Positions 1 to 5,780 of a stretch of DNA of 8,069 nucleotides are shown here, in pieces. The notes below the pieces were generated by a model. That model was not told where the DNA came from. It did not search any database and was given only the letters and a program-made list of their open reading frames with translations. The stretch lies in the NCBI GenBank assembly GCA_003171235.1, contig PMYM01000104.1, positions 1 through 8,069 of the forward strand, read 5' to 3'. Each line of letters starts with the position of its first letter. The stretch's first letter is position 1. The DNA is from Phycisphaerales bacterium (GTDB lineage Bacteria; Planctomycetota; Phycisphaerae; SM23-33). The position numbers and the translations under genes were made by a program.

Positions 1-30
1 GGTTCTGTTAGAGCCCCTAAGCCTAATGTG

Positions 31-60
31 CTGTCAAACCCGCGCCGGCCGGTGAATAAT
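31..60 (+). promoter_or_regulatory. Candidate sigma70-type promoter for the PRTase-hydrolase unit
   Basis: CTGTCA at 31-36 matches the -35 consensus at 4 of 6 positions, and AATAAT at 55-60 matches the -10 consensus at 5 of 6, with an 18-nt spacer. Transcription would start near 67, leaving a short leader before the ATG at 95. The call rests on motif match and position only. The matches are moderate, and the upstream gene context lies outside the window. Confidence 0.3.
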
Positions 61-94
61 GGCGTTAAGGGGACTCTAAGTCAGGACCATGCGG

Positions 95-739
95 ATGTAC
101 AGAGATCGAATCGAGGCCGGCCAGCGGTTGGCCCGGCTGCTGGAGAGCTGCCGCTCGGCAAATCCGGTGGTGCTGGCCCTGCCGCGCGGCGGGGTGGTGG
201 TGGGCTTCCAGATCGCCGGGGCGCTGGGCTGCCCGCTGGATGTAATTGTCGCCCGCAAACTTGGGGCGCCGCAGCAGAGGGAATTCGGCTTCGGGGCGGT
301 GGCCCCCGGCGGCGTGCGCGTGATCGACCAGGAAGCGGTGCATATGCTGGGGTTGACCCAGGGCCGGATCGAAGAGATCGTCGCCGCCGAAACGGCCGAG
401 ATGCAGCGGCGGGCGGCGGCCTATCGCGGCGAGCAGCCGCCGCTGGACATTGCCGCTCGAACCGCCATACTGGTGGACGATGGCCTGGCCACGGGCGTGA
501 CTGCCCGGGCGGCCATCGCCGCCATTCGCCAAGCCCGGCCGCGGCAGCTTATACTGGCTGTGCCGGTGGCCCCGCCCGACACCGCGGAGGCCATCCGCCC
601 GCTGGTGGACGAGTTGGTCTGCCCGCTGACGCCGAAGGGCTTTCGGGCGGTGGGGCAGTGGTACGAGGATTTCGAGCAGACCTCGGATTTCGAGGTGATC
701 GAGTTGCTGCGGCAGAACCGCCAACAGCGGAGCCGCTAG
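95..739 (+). CDS. Predicted phosphoribosyltransferase (COG1926 type)
   Basis: This is a cytosolic type I phosphoribosyltransferase-fold protein of 214 residues. The PRPP-binding signature is clear at residues 124-137 (AILVDDGLATGVTA, with the adjacent acidic pair Asp128-Asp129). An upstream loop, LPRGGVVVG at 29-37, fits the pyrophosphate-binding region, and the C-terminal WYEDFEQTSD at 189-198 is typical of this subfamily. The substrate base is unknown for the family, so no specific reaction is claimed. An ATG at 89 is in frame, but the AGGA at 83-86 sits 8 nt before the ATG at 95 and only 2 nt before the one at 89. The family usually begins M-F/Y-x-D/N-R, so 95 is preferred. The hydrolase gene starts 15 nt after the stop, which suggests an operon. 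The same two domains occur fused in mycobacterial Rv0571c, supporting a shared but undefined role. The family call is solid and the function is open. Confidence 0.9.
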   Translation: MYRDRIEAGQRLARLLESCRSANPVVLALPRGGVVVGFQIAGALGCPLDVIVARKLGAPQQREFGFGAVAPGGVRVIDQEAVHMLGLTQGRIEEIVAAETAEMQRRAAAYRGEQPPLDIAARTAILVDDGLATGVTARAAIAAIRQARPRQLILAVPVAPPDTAEAIRPLVDELVCPLTPKGFRAVGQWYEDFEQTSDFEVIELLRQNRQQRSR

Positions 740-754
740 GGCCCAGAGGCGAAA

Positions 755-1438
755 ATGGACAAGGCATCAGGCGCCGAGCATAACCTTCGGACGGTGGACA
801 TCCCCGCCGGGGCGGTGAGGCTCGAGGGCGAACTGGGCCTGCCGCCCGGAGCGGTCGGGGTGGTGGCCTTCGCCCACGGGTCCGGCTCCAGCCGGCACAG
901 CCCGCGCAACCAGTTCGTCGCCCAGGCCCTGCGAAAGGCCGGGGTGGGCACGCTGCTGATGGACCTGCTGACCGCCCAGGAAGAGCGCATCGACGCCGCC
1001 ACGGGCAAGCTGCGCTTCGACATCGAGCTTTTGACCGGGCGCCTGATGGCGGCGGCGGATTTCCTCTCCCGCGACGCCCAGACGCTCAAGCTGCCCCTGG
1101 GGTTGTTTGGGGCCAGCACCGGGGCGGCGGCGGCCCTGCTGGCGGCCTCGCGGCGAAAGCACCAGGTGGCGGCGGTGGTCTCGCGCGGCGGGCGGCCTGA
1201 CCTGGCTGGCGAAGCCCTGCGAAACGTCCGCGCCCCCACCCTGCTGATCGTGGGGGCGGAGGATTACTCCGTGGTCGATCTCAATCGCCAGGCCATGACC
1301 ATGCTCCGTTGCGAGCGCCGGCTGGTGCTGGCGCCGGGGGCCACCCACCTGTTCGAGGAGGAAGGCGCCCTGGAACAGGTCGCCCAGCACGCCGCCGAAT
1401 GGTTCACCACCTACCTGCCCCGCGCCATAACCACCTAG
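755..1438 (+). CDS. Alpha/beta hydrolase, dienelactone hydrolase-like
   Basis: This is a soluble serine hydrolase of 227 residues. The nucleophile elbow is GASTG at 119-123, with Ser121 as nucleophile. The acid is probably Asp170 in VGAEDYSVVD, and the catalytic base is His198 in GATHLFEE. HGSGSSRHSPRN at 41-52 lies after the first core strand, where the oxyanion-hole loop is expected. There is no signal peptide, so action is cytosolic. The ATG at 755 has a purine-rich AGAGGCG site just upstream (746-752) and lies 15 nt after the PRTase stop, so the two are probably co-transcribed. PRTases of this type and this hydrolase type recur as neighbours or fusions, but the substrate is not known. The family name refers to fold similarity; there is no evidence of chlorocatechol metabolism here. 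No terminator is visible directly after the stop. Confidence 0.88.
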   Translation: MDKASGAEHNLRTVDIPAGAVRLEGELGLPPGAVGVVAFAHGSGSSRHSPRNQFVAQALRKAGVGTLLMDLLTAQEERIDAATGKLRFDIELLTGRLMAAADFLSRDAQTLKLPLGLFGASTGAAAALLAASRRKHQVAAVVSRGGRPDLAGEALRNVRAPTLLIVGAEDYSVVDLNRQAMTMLRCERRLVLAPGATHLFEEEGALEQVAQHAAEWFTTYLPRAITT

Positions 1439-1637
1439 CGGAGGCGTCGGGGGAGAAGCGGCCGCGAACTTCACTAAGCCGGTCAGGGCGGCGAAGCGCA
1501 GGGCGTCTTCCGCATCCTTGGCGTGGCCGCTGGGCCAGCCGGCAATCGACCGCCGGCGGGAAGTTTTTCGCCAGCGGAGAATCGGGCAAGCCGTCGTTTA
1601 CGATTGGCCCAGGCCCGAAGGGCCGCCAGGACAGTAG

Positions 1638-1728
1638 CCGGGGGTGGAGCGGCCGTTGTGGCACAGCTTCTTAAGCTGTGCAGCACAGGTTGAAAACCTG
1701 TGCCACCGGAGGGACGCGCAGCCCCCGG
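1638..1728. repeat. Composite palindromic REP/BIME-like element
   Basis: Three levels of inverted symmetry are visible. The outermost arms are CCGGGGG (1638-1644) and CCCCCGG (1722-1728). Inside are GTGGCACAG (1658-1666) and CTGTGCCAC (1698-1706). Inside those are two perfect 9-bp hairpins with 3-nt loops: GCACAGCTT (1661-1669) with AAGCTGTGC (1673-1681), and GCACAGGTT (1683-1691) with AACCTGTGC (1695-1703). The paired hairpins inside an overall palindrome resemble bacterial interspersed mosaic elements, which RAYT-type transposases can mobilise. Only diverged relatives occur elsewhere in this window, so genome-wide repetition is inferred. Confidence 0.7.
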
Positions 1729-1941
1729 TGACGGCCTGGGCAATGGGCCGGAGGCAGTGGCCTGACCGGCCAAGGCATTGATTCTTCCTGCCGATGCTGT
1801 GATTACCCTGGAGGAATCGCGTGCTAGAAGTTGCACGCCATATAGTTGGCTCAATGCCCGGAAGCTCATCACACCATCGCGAGCACGCTCAACTTCGCGT
1901 GCAGGTCCAGCCGTTCGCTCTGGGTTGTTGGGCGCCCTTTT

Positions 1942-1989
1942 CCGGGGGCTGCGCGGCGCACGGCTGCGCCGTGCTTGCTTCGCCCCCGG
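1942..1989. repeat. Nested GC-rich palindrome
   Basis: Outer arms CCGGGGGC (1942-1949) and GCCCCCGG (1982-1989) enclose a perfect 7-bp hairpin, GCACGGC (1958-1964) with GCCGTGC (1968-1974), loop TGC. The outer arms resemble the outermost arms of the 1638-1728 element, suggesting a related repeat with a different core. No T-tract follows, so it does not look like an intrinsic terminator. Confidence 0.6.
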
Positions 1990-2052
1990 CTAAATTCTCA
2001 CCGGCCCTGTGGGCCTGATTGTGTCCTGCCTGGTGGCCTGGCTGGAACGGCC

Positions 2053-2122
2053 TAGGATTGGGGTTTGCCGGTTGCACAGGCTCAAACCTGTGCCATCCTG
2101 ACGTTGTCAATTCGCAATCCTA
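2053..2122. repeat. Diverged palindromic repeat copy
   Basis: GCACAGG (2074-2080) and CCTGTGC (2087-2093) form a 7-bp hairpin related to the second hairpin of the 1638-1728 element. It is flanked by an 8-bp inverted repeat, TAGGATTG (2053-2060) and CAATCCTA (2115-2122). A 7-bp direct repeat GGCCTAG lies on either side (2049-2055 and 2127-2133), compatible with a target duplication but short enough to be chance. Confidence 0.5.
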
Positions 2123-2136
2123 AATTGGCCTAGAAA

Positions 2137-2147
2137 GGCTGTGCCAC
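2137..2147. repeat. Half copy of the GTGGCACAG-type repeat
   Basis: GGCTGTGCCAC matches one arm of the 1638-1728 element in 10 of 11 bases (GCTGTGCCAC against CCTGTGCCAC allows a single change) without a partner arm nearby. It looks like a decayed repeat end. Confidence 0.35.
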
Positions 2148-2210
2148 CGATACGGACTTACCTTAGACCGCTTAGCACGCATATTCCAGTTGCGGGCAAT
2201 CCGGCTTTCA

Positions 2211-2233
2211 CCCTTCCGGCCCAGCAGGAAGGG
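2211..2233. repeat. Perfect 7-bp inverted repeat upstream of the response regulator
   Basis: CCCTTCC (2211-2217) and GGAAGGG (2227-2233) are separated by 9 nt and lie about 110 nt before the response-regulator start. No T-run follows, so a terminator is unlikely. It could be an operator or a chance palindrome. Confidence 0.35.
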
Positions 2234-2343
2234 CAGGGGTGGCATAGGAGCCGGCCTTACCAAATGACTGGGGATTTACCCTATATGCGCATCGGGCCAG
2301 GGGGAGTATCCTCTTGCTTCACCATGCCCCCAGAGAACATCGA

Positions 2344-2757
2344 ATGAAGCAATTGAAATTGCTGCTGGTAGAGGACAATGTCGCCGACGTGGTGTTCTTC
2401 CGCGAGGCGCTCTTGGCGGCGGGCGTCGCGCTTGAGATGCAGGTGGTCGAGAACGGGGAGGAGGCGATGCGCTTCCTGCGCCGCCAGGGGCAGTTCACCG
2501 GCGCCCCCCGGCCGAACGTGGTGGTGCTGGACCTGAACCTGCCCGTCATGAAAGGCCGCGAGGTGCTCAGGGAAATGGCCGCCGATGCCGCGCTGAACAC
2601 AATTCCCGTGGCCGTGCTGACCACTTCGACCTCCGAGATGCACGTTTGCGACGCATATCCCGGCGGGCGATGCCTGTACCTGGTCAAGACCGACGAGTTC
2701 AAACAACTGCAGGAACTGGTCAGGAAGATTGCCGCTCACGCCCAGCCGGCTGCCTGA
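2344..2757 (+). CDS. Single-domain response regulator, Rcp1-like
   Basis: This 137-residue protein consists of one receiver domain and no output domain. The acidic pocket is Glu10-Asp11 in LLVEDN, the phosphoacceptor is Asp63 in VLDLNLP, the switch threonine is in VLTTS (Thr93/Thr94) and the conserved lysine is Lys115 in LYLVKT. The LTTS and KGREVL motifs are typical of the Rcp1 group, which usually pairs with phytochrome-like histidine kinases. The proline normally following the lysine is replaced by Thr116, and the segment before it (PGGRCL) is unusual. The ATG at 2344 starts two residues before the first beta strand and has only a weak AGAG site. A TTG at 2314 behind GGGAG would add 10 residues but is less likely. 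The membrane kinase gene follows after 56 nt, so it is the natural partner. Its role would be phosphorelay or protein-protein signalling rather than DNA binding. Confidence 0.9.
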   Translation: MKQLKLLLVEDNVADVVFFREALLAAGVALEMQVVENGEEAMRFLRRQGQFTGAPRPNVVVLDLNLPVMKGREVLREMAADAALNTIPVAVLTTSTSEMHVCDAYPGGRCLYLVKTDEFKQLQELVRKIAAHAQPAA

Positions 2758-2759
2758 GG

Positions 2760-2776
2760 TATAATGGCCCCGGGCC
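2760..2776 (+). promoter_or_regulatory. Candidate internal promoter before the MASE3 kinase gene
   Basis: A perfect TATAAT lies at 2760-2765, just after the response-regulator stop. No good -35 is visible at 17 nt; the best is CTCACG at 2735-2740 with a 19-nt spacer. The palindrome GGCCC-C-GGGCC (2766-2776) begins right after the -10, where a regulator could bind. Transcription would start near 2772, leaving about 40 nt before the ATG at 2814. This could allow kinase expression independent of the regulator gene. Confidence 0.35.
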
Positions 2777-2813
2777 CCTAGAGCAGGATAACCGCTTGGG
2801 CGGCGAGAAGCCG

Positions 2814-4445
2814 ATGAGTAAGAGCGTGCCATTCTGGACGACCAGGCGCATCCTGGCGGGGGCGCTGCTGGCCGCCCTGCTGCCGCTGCTGGCGGTGGAA
2901 CTGTTCCCTTCTCGGCTGTATCGCATCCTGGACACCCAGCAGTACCTGGTCTTTCACAACGTTGCCGAATTCTTCAGCGTGATGGTCTCGCTGTCGATCT
3001 TCGGCGTGGGCTGGTTCACGTTCGACCGCTCGCGCGACAGGCAGGTGCTGTTTCTAAGCTGCTCCTTCCTGGCCGTCGGGATTTTGGATTTCATGCACGC
3101 CCTGGGCTACGCGGGCATGCCCGCCTTCATCACGCCCAATTCGGCCAACAAGTCAACGCAATACTGGGTGGCGGTGCGGCTGCTGATGGCCCTGGCCTTC
3201 CTGGCCAGCGCCTTCATCAAGCCCAAAGGCGCCGGCCGATGGCTCTCCAGGGGCGTGCTGATGACCGCGGCGCTGGCCATTCCCGCCCTGGTCTTCACGG
3301 GCGTCACCTTCTTTCCATCCTTGACGCCCGCCACCTATGTCGAGGGCGTGGGCCTGACCGCCTTCAAGAAAGTCTCCGAATACGTGGTCATCGGCCTGCT
3401 GGCGCTGGCGTCGCTGGCCTACTGGAGGCGGATGTCGAAGACCGGCGATCCGCTGCTGGCATACTTTCTGGCCGCCTTCATCCTGTGCATCTTCAGCGAA
3501 CTGGTCTTCGCCATATACAAGAGCGTTTTCGACACCTTCAACGTGCTGGGCCACGCGTACAAGGTATTGGCGTTTTACCTGATATACCGGAGCGTCTTCA
3601 CCTGGTCGGTTAAAGAGCCGTACGTGAAGTTGTCCCACGCCAACGAGCAGCTTCGGCTGGAGGTAGCCGAGCACGCCCGGGCCGAGGCGGAGCTGGCCCG
3701 GCATCGCGAGCACCTCGAAGAGCTCATCGCCCGGCGAACCGAGGCCCTGGCCGGCTCCAACCAGGAGCTGGAGCAGTTCGGCTACGTCGTCAGCCACGAC
3801 CTGCAGGAGCCCCTGCGGGCGGTGACGGGCTTCATGCAATTGCTGGAGGGCAAGTACGGCCCGCAGTTGGATCAGGACGCCAGGCAGTACATTGGTTTCG
3901 CGGCCGGTGGGGCCAGGCGGATGTCGCAGATGATCCGCGACCTGCTGGAGTACTCCCGGGTGCAGAGCCGCTCCAAGGAACTGGCGCCGACGGACATGCG
4001 GGTTGTCTTCGACCAGGCCCGGGCCAACTGCGTGGCCGGCATCCAGGAGACCCAGGCGGCGGTGACTTGCGAGCCCTTGCCCACGGTCATGGGCGACCAT
4101 ACCCAACTGGTGCAACTGCTGCAGAACCTCATCGGCAATGCCGTCAAGTTTCGCCGGGGCGACCTCCGGCCGGAGATTCGCGTCCGTGCCCGCGCCGACG
4201 GGGGCCAATACGTCTTCAGCGTCAGCGACAACGGCATCGGCATCCCGGCCGATCAGGCCCAGCAGGTCTTCCAGTTGTTCCACCGGCTGCACAGCCGCGA
4301 CAAGTACCCCGGCACGGGCATTGGGCTGGCCATCTGCAAAAAGATCGTCGAGCGGCATGGGGGCAGGATTTGGCTGGAGTCGGAATTGGAGCGGGGGACG
4401 ACCTTTTTTTTCTCCCTGCCGCAAATTGGAGGCAGCCATGAGTGA
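2814..4445 (+). CDS. Membrane histidine kinase, MASE3-HisKA-HATPase_c
   Basis: This 543-residue inner-membrane sensor kinase has an N-terminal half (about 12-265) with roughly eight hydrophobic helices and the pattern of a MASE3 sensor domain, including HNVAEFFSVMVSLSIFGVGW near 48-67 and DFMHALGYAGMP at 92-103. The ligand of MASE3 is not known. A charged, probably coiled-coil linker (about 273-320) leads to the HisKA domain, with phosphoacceptor His328 in VSHDLQEPLRAV. The ATP-binding domain shows the N box (QNLIGNAVKF, Asn442), G1 (DNGIGI, 472-477), F box (FQLFHRLH) and G2 (GTGIGLAI, 500-507). The ATG at 2814 is chosen because GAGAAG lies 5 nt upstream and the protein then starts just before the first membrane helix; a longer frame upstream overlaps the regulator gene and is not protein-like. 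Its H-box type is the one usually paired with Rcp1-like regulators, matching the gene before it. It has no receiver of its own. Confidence 0.93.
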   Translation: MSKSVPFWTTRRILAGALLAALLPLLAVELFPSRLYRILDTQQYLVFHNVAEFFSVMVSLSIFGVGWFTFDRSRDRQVLFLSCSFLAVGILDFMHALGYAGMPAFITPNSANKSTQYWVAVRLLMALAFLASAFIKPKGAGRWLSRGVLMTAALAIPALVFTGVTFFPSLTPATYVEGVGLTAFKKVSEYVVIGLLALASLAYWRRMSKTGDPLLAYFLAAFILCIFSELVFAIYKSVFDTFNVLGHAYKVLAFYLIYRSVFTWSVKEPYVKLSHANEQLRLEVAEHARAEAELARHREHLEELIARRTEALAGSNQELEQFGYVVSHDLQEPLRAVTGFMQLLEGKYGPQLDQDARQYIGFAAGGARRMSQMIRDLLEYSRVQSRSKELAPTDMRVVFDQARANCVAGIQETQAAVTCEPLPTVMGDHTQLVQLLQNLIGNAVKFRRGDLRPEIRVRARADGGQYVFSVSDNGIGIPADQAQQVFQLFHRLHSRDKYPGTGIGLAICKKIVERHGGRIWLESELERGTTFFFSLPQIGGSHE

Positions 4446-5601
4446 GCCGGATCGGCAAATCCTCTTGATCGAGGACAATCCCTCGGACGCCTTTCTCTTC
4501 GGCGAGTTGCTCAAAGGCATCGGCGGCAAACCATCCCTGAGTGTCAGCCAGCGGCTGTCGGACGGGCTGGCCCTGGCCGGGCGGCAGCAGTTTTGCGTCG
4601 TGTTCGTGGACCTGGGCTTGCCCGATAGCAAGGGGCTGGAGACGGTCCAGCGGGCGGTGGCGGTGTTCCGGGACGTGCCGGTGGTGGTGCTGACCGGGCT
4701 GGAAGACGAGCAGGTGGGGCTGGACAGCCTGCGGGCCGGCGCCCAGGACTACCTGGTCAAAGGCCAGATCTCCTCCGGCGCCATTGCCCGGGCGCTGCGC
4801 TACGCCATCGAGCGCCACCGCATACTGCTGGACCTGCACACGGCCCGCGATCACCTGGAAGAAAAGGTGCAGCAACGCACGGGCGAGCTTACCCGCGCCC
4901 TGGACGAACTGCAGAACGAGATTCACCTTCGCCTGCAGGAGCAGGAGCAGCGCCGGCGGGCCGAGGCCGAGGTCCTCCAGGCCGTGGAAACCGAGCAGCG
5001 GCGCATCGGGCGCGACCTGCACGACGGCATTCAGGGCAACCTGGCCGGCATGAAGATGATGCTGGCGATGCTCAAGAAGAAGGCCCAGGCGGCGGCGCCC
5101 GGCCTGGCAGGCGGCATTGACGAGCTGACCCAAGTGGCCGATCAGACCCTCCAGCAGATCCGCGGCCTGGCCCGGAACCTCTGCCCGGTAGATCTGAGCC
5201 ACAACGGGCTCTTCTACGCACTGGAAAAGCTGGCCAGCACCACCGACAGCGTTTTTCACACGCCCTGCCAGTTCGTCGGCGACAAAGACGTGCATTTCCC
5301 CGACGAGCGGATCGCTTCGCACCTGTATTACATTTCCTACGAGGCGGTGAACAACGCCCTCAAGCACGCCCGGGCCAAGAATATCCTCATCCGCCTGGCC
5401 AACGGGGACAGCCGAATGAGCCTGACGGTCGAGGATGACGGCATCGGCCTTCCCAAAGACCGCCGCCCGACCGGCGGCATGGGCCTGCGGACGATGGAGT
5501 ATCGGGCGTCGCTCATCGGGGCGAAGCTGAGCATCCTGCCGGGGCGGAAGGGGGGCACCAGGATCGAATGCCTCCTGCCTGACCCGTCGGCGGGGCGGTG
5601 A
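4438..5601 (+). CDS. Hybrid response regulator/histidine kinase, REC-HisKA_3-HATPase_c
   Basis: This 387-residue protein has no membrane segment and is probably cytosolic. The N-terminal receiver spans about 7-125: Glu12-Asp13, phosphoacceptor Asp58 in FVDLGLPD, Thr86 in VLTG and Lys108 in YLVKG. A long charged helix, probably coiled coil (about 128-187), leads to a HisKA_3 dimerisation domain with phosphoacceptor His195 in IGRDLHDGIQGN. The HATPase domain shows EAVNNALKHA (Asn305/306), DDGIGL (333-338) and GGMGLRTM (346-353). HisKA_3 kinases normally phosphorylate NarL/LuxR-type regulators, none of which is in this window. The ATG overlaps the end of the upstream kinase gene by 8 nt (ATGAGTGA), and GGAGG at 4428-4432 gives a good ribosome site, so translational coupling is likely. 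Phosphorylation of the receiver by the upstream kinase would then control the second kinase. The domain calls are secure; the relay is inference. Confidence 0.93.
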   Translation: MSEPDRQILLIEDNPSDAFLFGELLKGIGGKPSLSVSQRLSDGLALAGRQQFCVVFVDLGLPDSKGLETVQRAVAVFRDVPVVVLTGLEDEQVGLDSLRAGAQDYLVKGQISSGAIARALRYAIERHRILLDLHTARDHLEEKVQQRTGELTRALDELQNEIHLRLQEQEQRRRAEAEVLQAVETEQRRIGRDLHDGIQGNLAGMKMMLAMLKKKAQAAAPGLAGGIDELTQVADQTLQQIRGLARNLCPVDLSHNGLFYALEKLASTTDSVFHTPCQFVGDKDVHFPDERIASHLYYISYEAVNNALKHARAKNILIRLANGDSRMSLTVEDDGIGLPKDRRPTGGMGLRTMEYRASLIGAKLSILPGRKGGTRIECLLPDPSAGR

Positions 5602-5688
5602 AGGCAACAGCCGGCCCTGCCATTCCAGCCCGGAGTGGAAACCACGGCTTCAACGGCATGGAATCGTTGGCCATGTTCGCAGCCGCCA

Positions 5689-5717
5689 TTGCTCGCCGCG
5701 AGGATGGCGGGTACTAT
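5689..5717 (+). promoter_or_regulatory. Candidate promoter for the LTA-synthase-like gene
   Basis: TTGCTC (5689-5694) and TACTAT (5712-5717) are separated by exactly 17 nt and match sigma70 hexamers at 3 of 6 and 4 of 6 positions. They lie in the 179-nt gap after the kinase stop at 5601. A start near 5725 would give a leader of about 55 nt. This fits independent transcription of the downstream gene. I see no terminator in the gap, so read-through from the signalling genes is also possible. Confidence 0.4.
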
Positions 5718-5769
5718 AAAACAACCAGCAAAGGCGGCGGCGAGACGTGCGCGGGGGGAGCAGACGGCC

Positions 5770-5775
5770 AGGAGA
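5770..5775 (+). promoter_or_regulatory. Ribosome-binding site that decides a GTG start
   Basis: AGGAGA ends 5 nt before GTG at 5781. This is the strongest Shine-Dalgarno match near the 5' end of the frame. The farther GTG at 5598 overlaps the previous stop codon and lacks such a site. The 61 residues between the two look non-coding. Confidence 0.75.
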
Positions 5776-5780
5776 ACCCG

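Larger units (their letters stand above)
1439..2343 (+). other. Gene-free, repeat-rich intergenic region of about 0.9 kb
   Basis: No open frame here looks like a real protein. The short frames on both strands are low-complexity, lack good ribosome-binding sites and run through palindromes. One minus-strand frame (1483-1872) contains GTGFQPV, which is simply the GTGGCACAG-type repeat read as protein. The region holds a composite palindrome (1638-1728), a nested GC-rich palindrome (1942-1989), a diverged palindrome (2053-2122), a half copy (2137-2147) and a separate hairpin (2211-2233). I see no tRNA, rRNA or CRISPR structure. A small RNA cannot be excluded. Confidence 0.7.

Noticed and set aside
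28..783. Open frame on the + strand overlapping the PRTase gene
   Set aside because: Its translation is Gly/Arg/Pro-rich with no motif, and it is a frame shadow of the PRTase gene, which has clear PRPP-binding residues.
1655..1710. Paired hairpins read as a CRISPR array or toxin-antitoxin-associated repeat
   Set aside because: There are only two adjacent hairpins with no regular spacers, no cas genes and no small toxin gene nearby.
1483..1872. Minus-strand frame containing GTGFQPV, a string seen in many hypothetical proteins
   Set aside because: The string is the translation of the palindromic repeat at 1658-1706. The rest is low-complexity, so it is not a gene.
1778..2055. Several short + strand frames (65-71 codons) in the intergenic region
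   Set aside because: They overlap each other in different frames, cross the GC palindrome at 1942-1989, and lack ribosome sites and protein-like composition.
2240..2256. Possible sigma54 promoter starting TGGCAT
   Set aside because: The required GC element at the correct spacing is missing; GG occupies that place.
3153..4631. Long minus-strand open frame (492 codons) opposite the MASE3 kinase, and a similar one (461 codons) at 4222-5607
   Set aside because: Both run opposite genes with clear domains and motifs. Their translations show no recognisable domain and are rich in Gly, Ala, Arg, Gln and His, as expected for the complement of high-GC codons.
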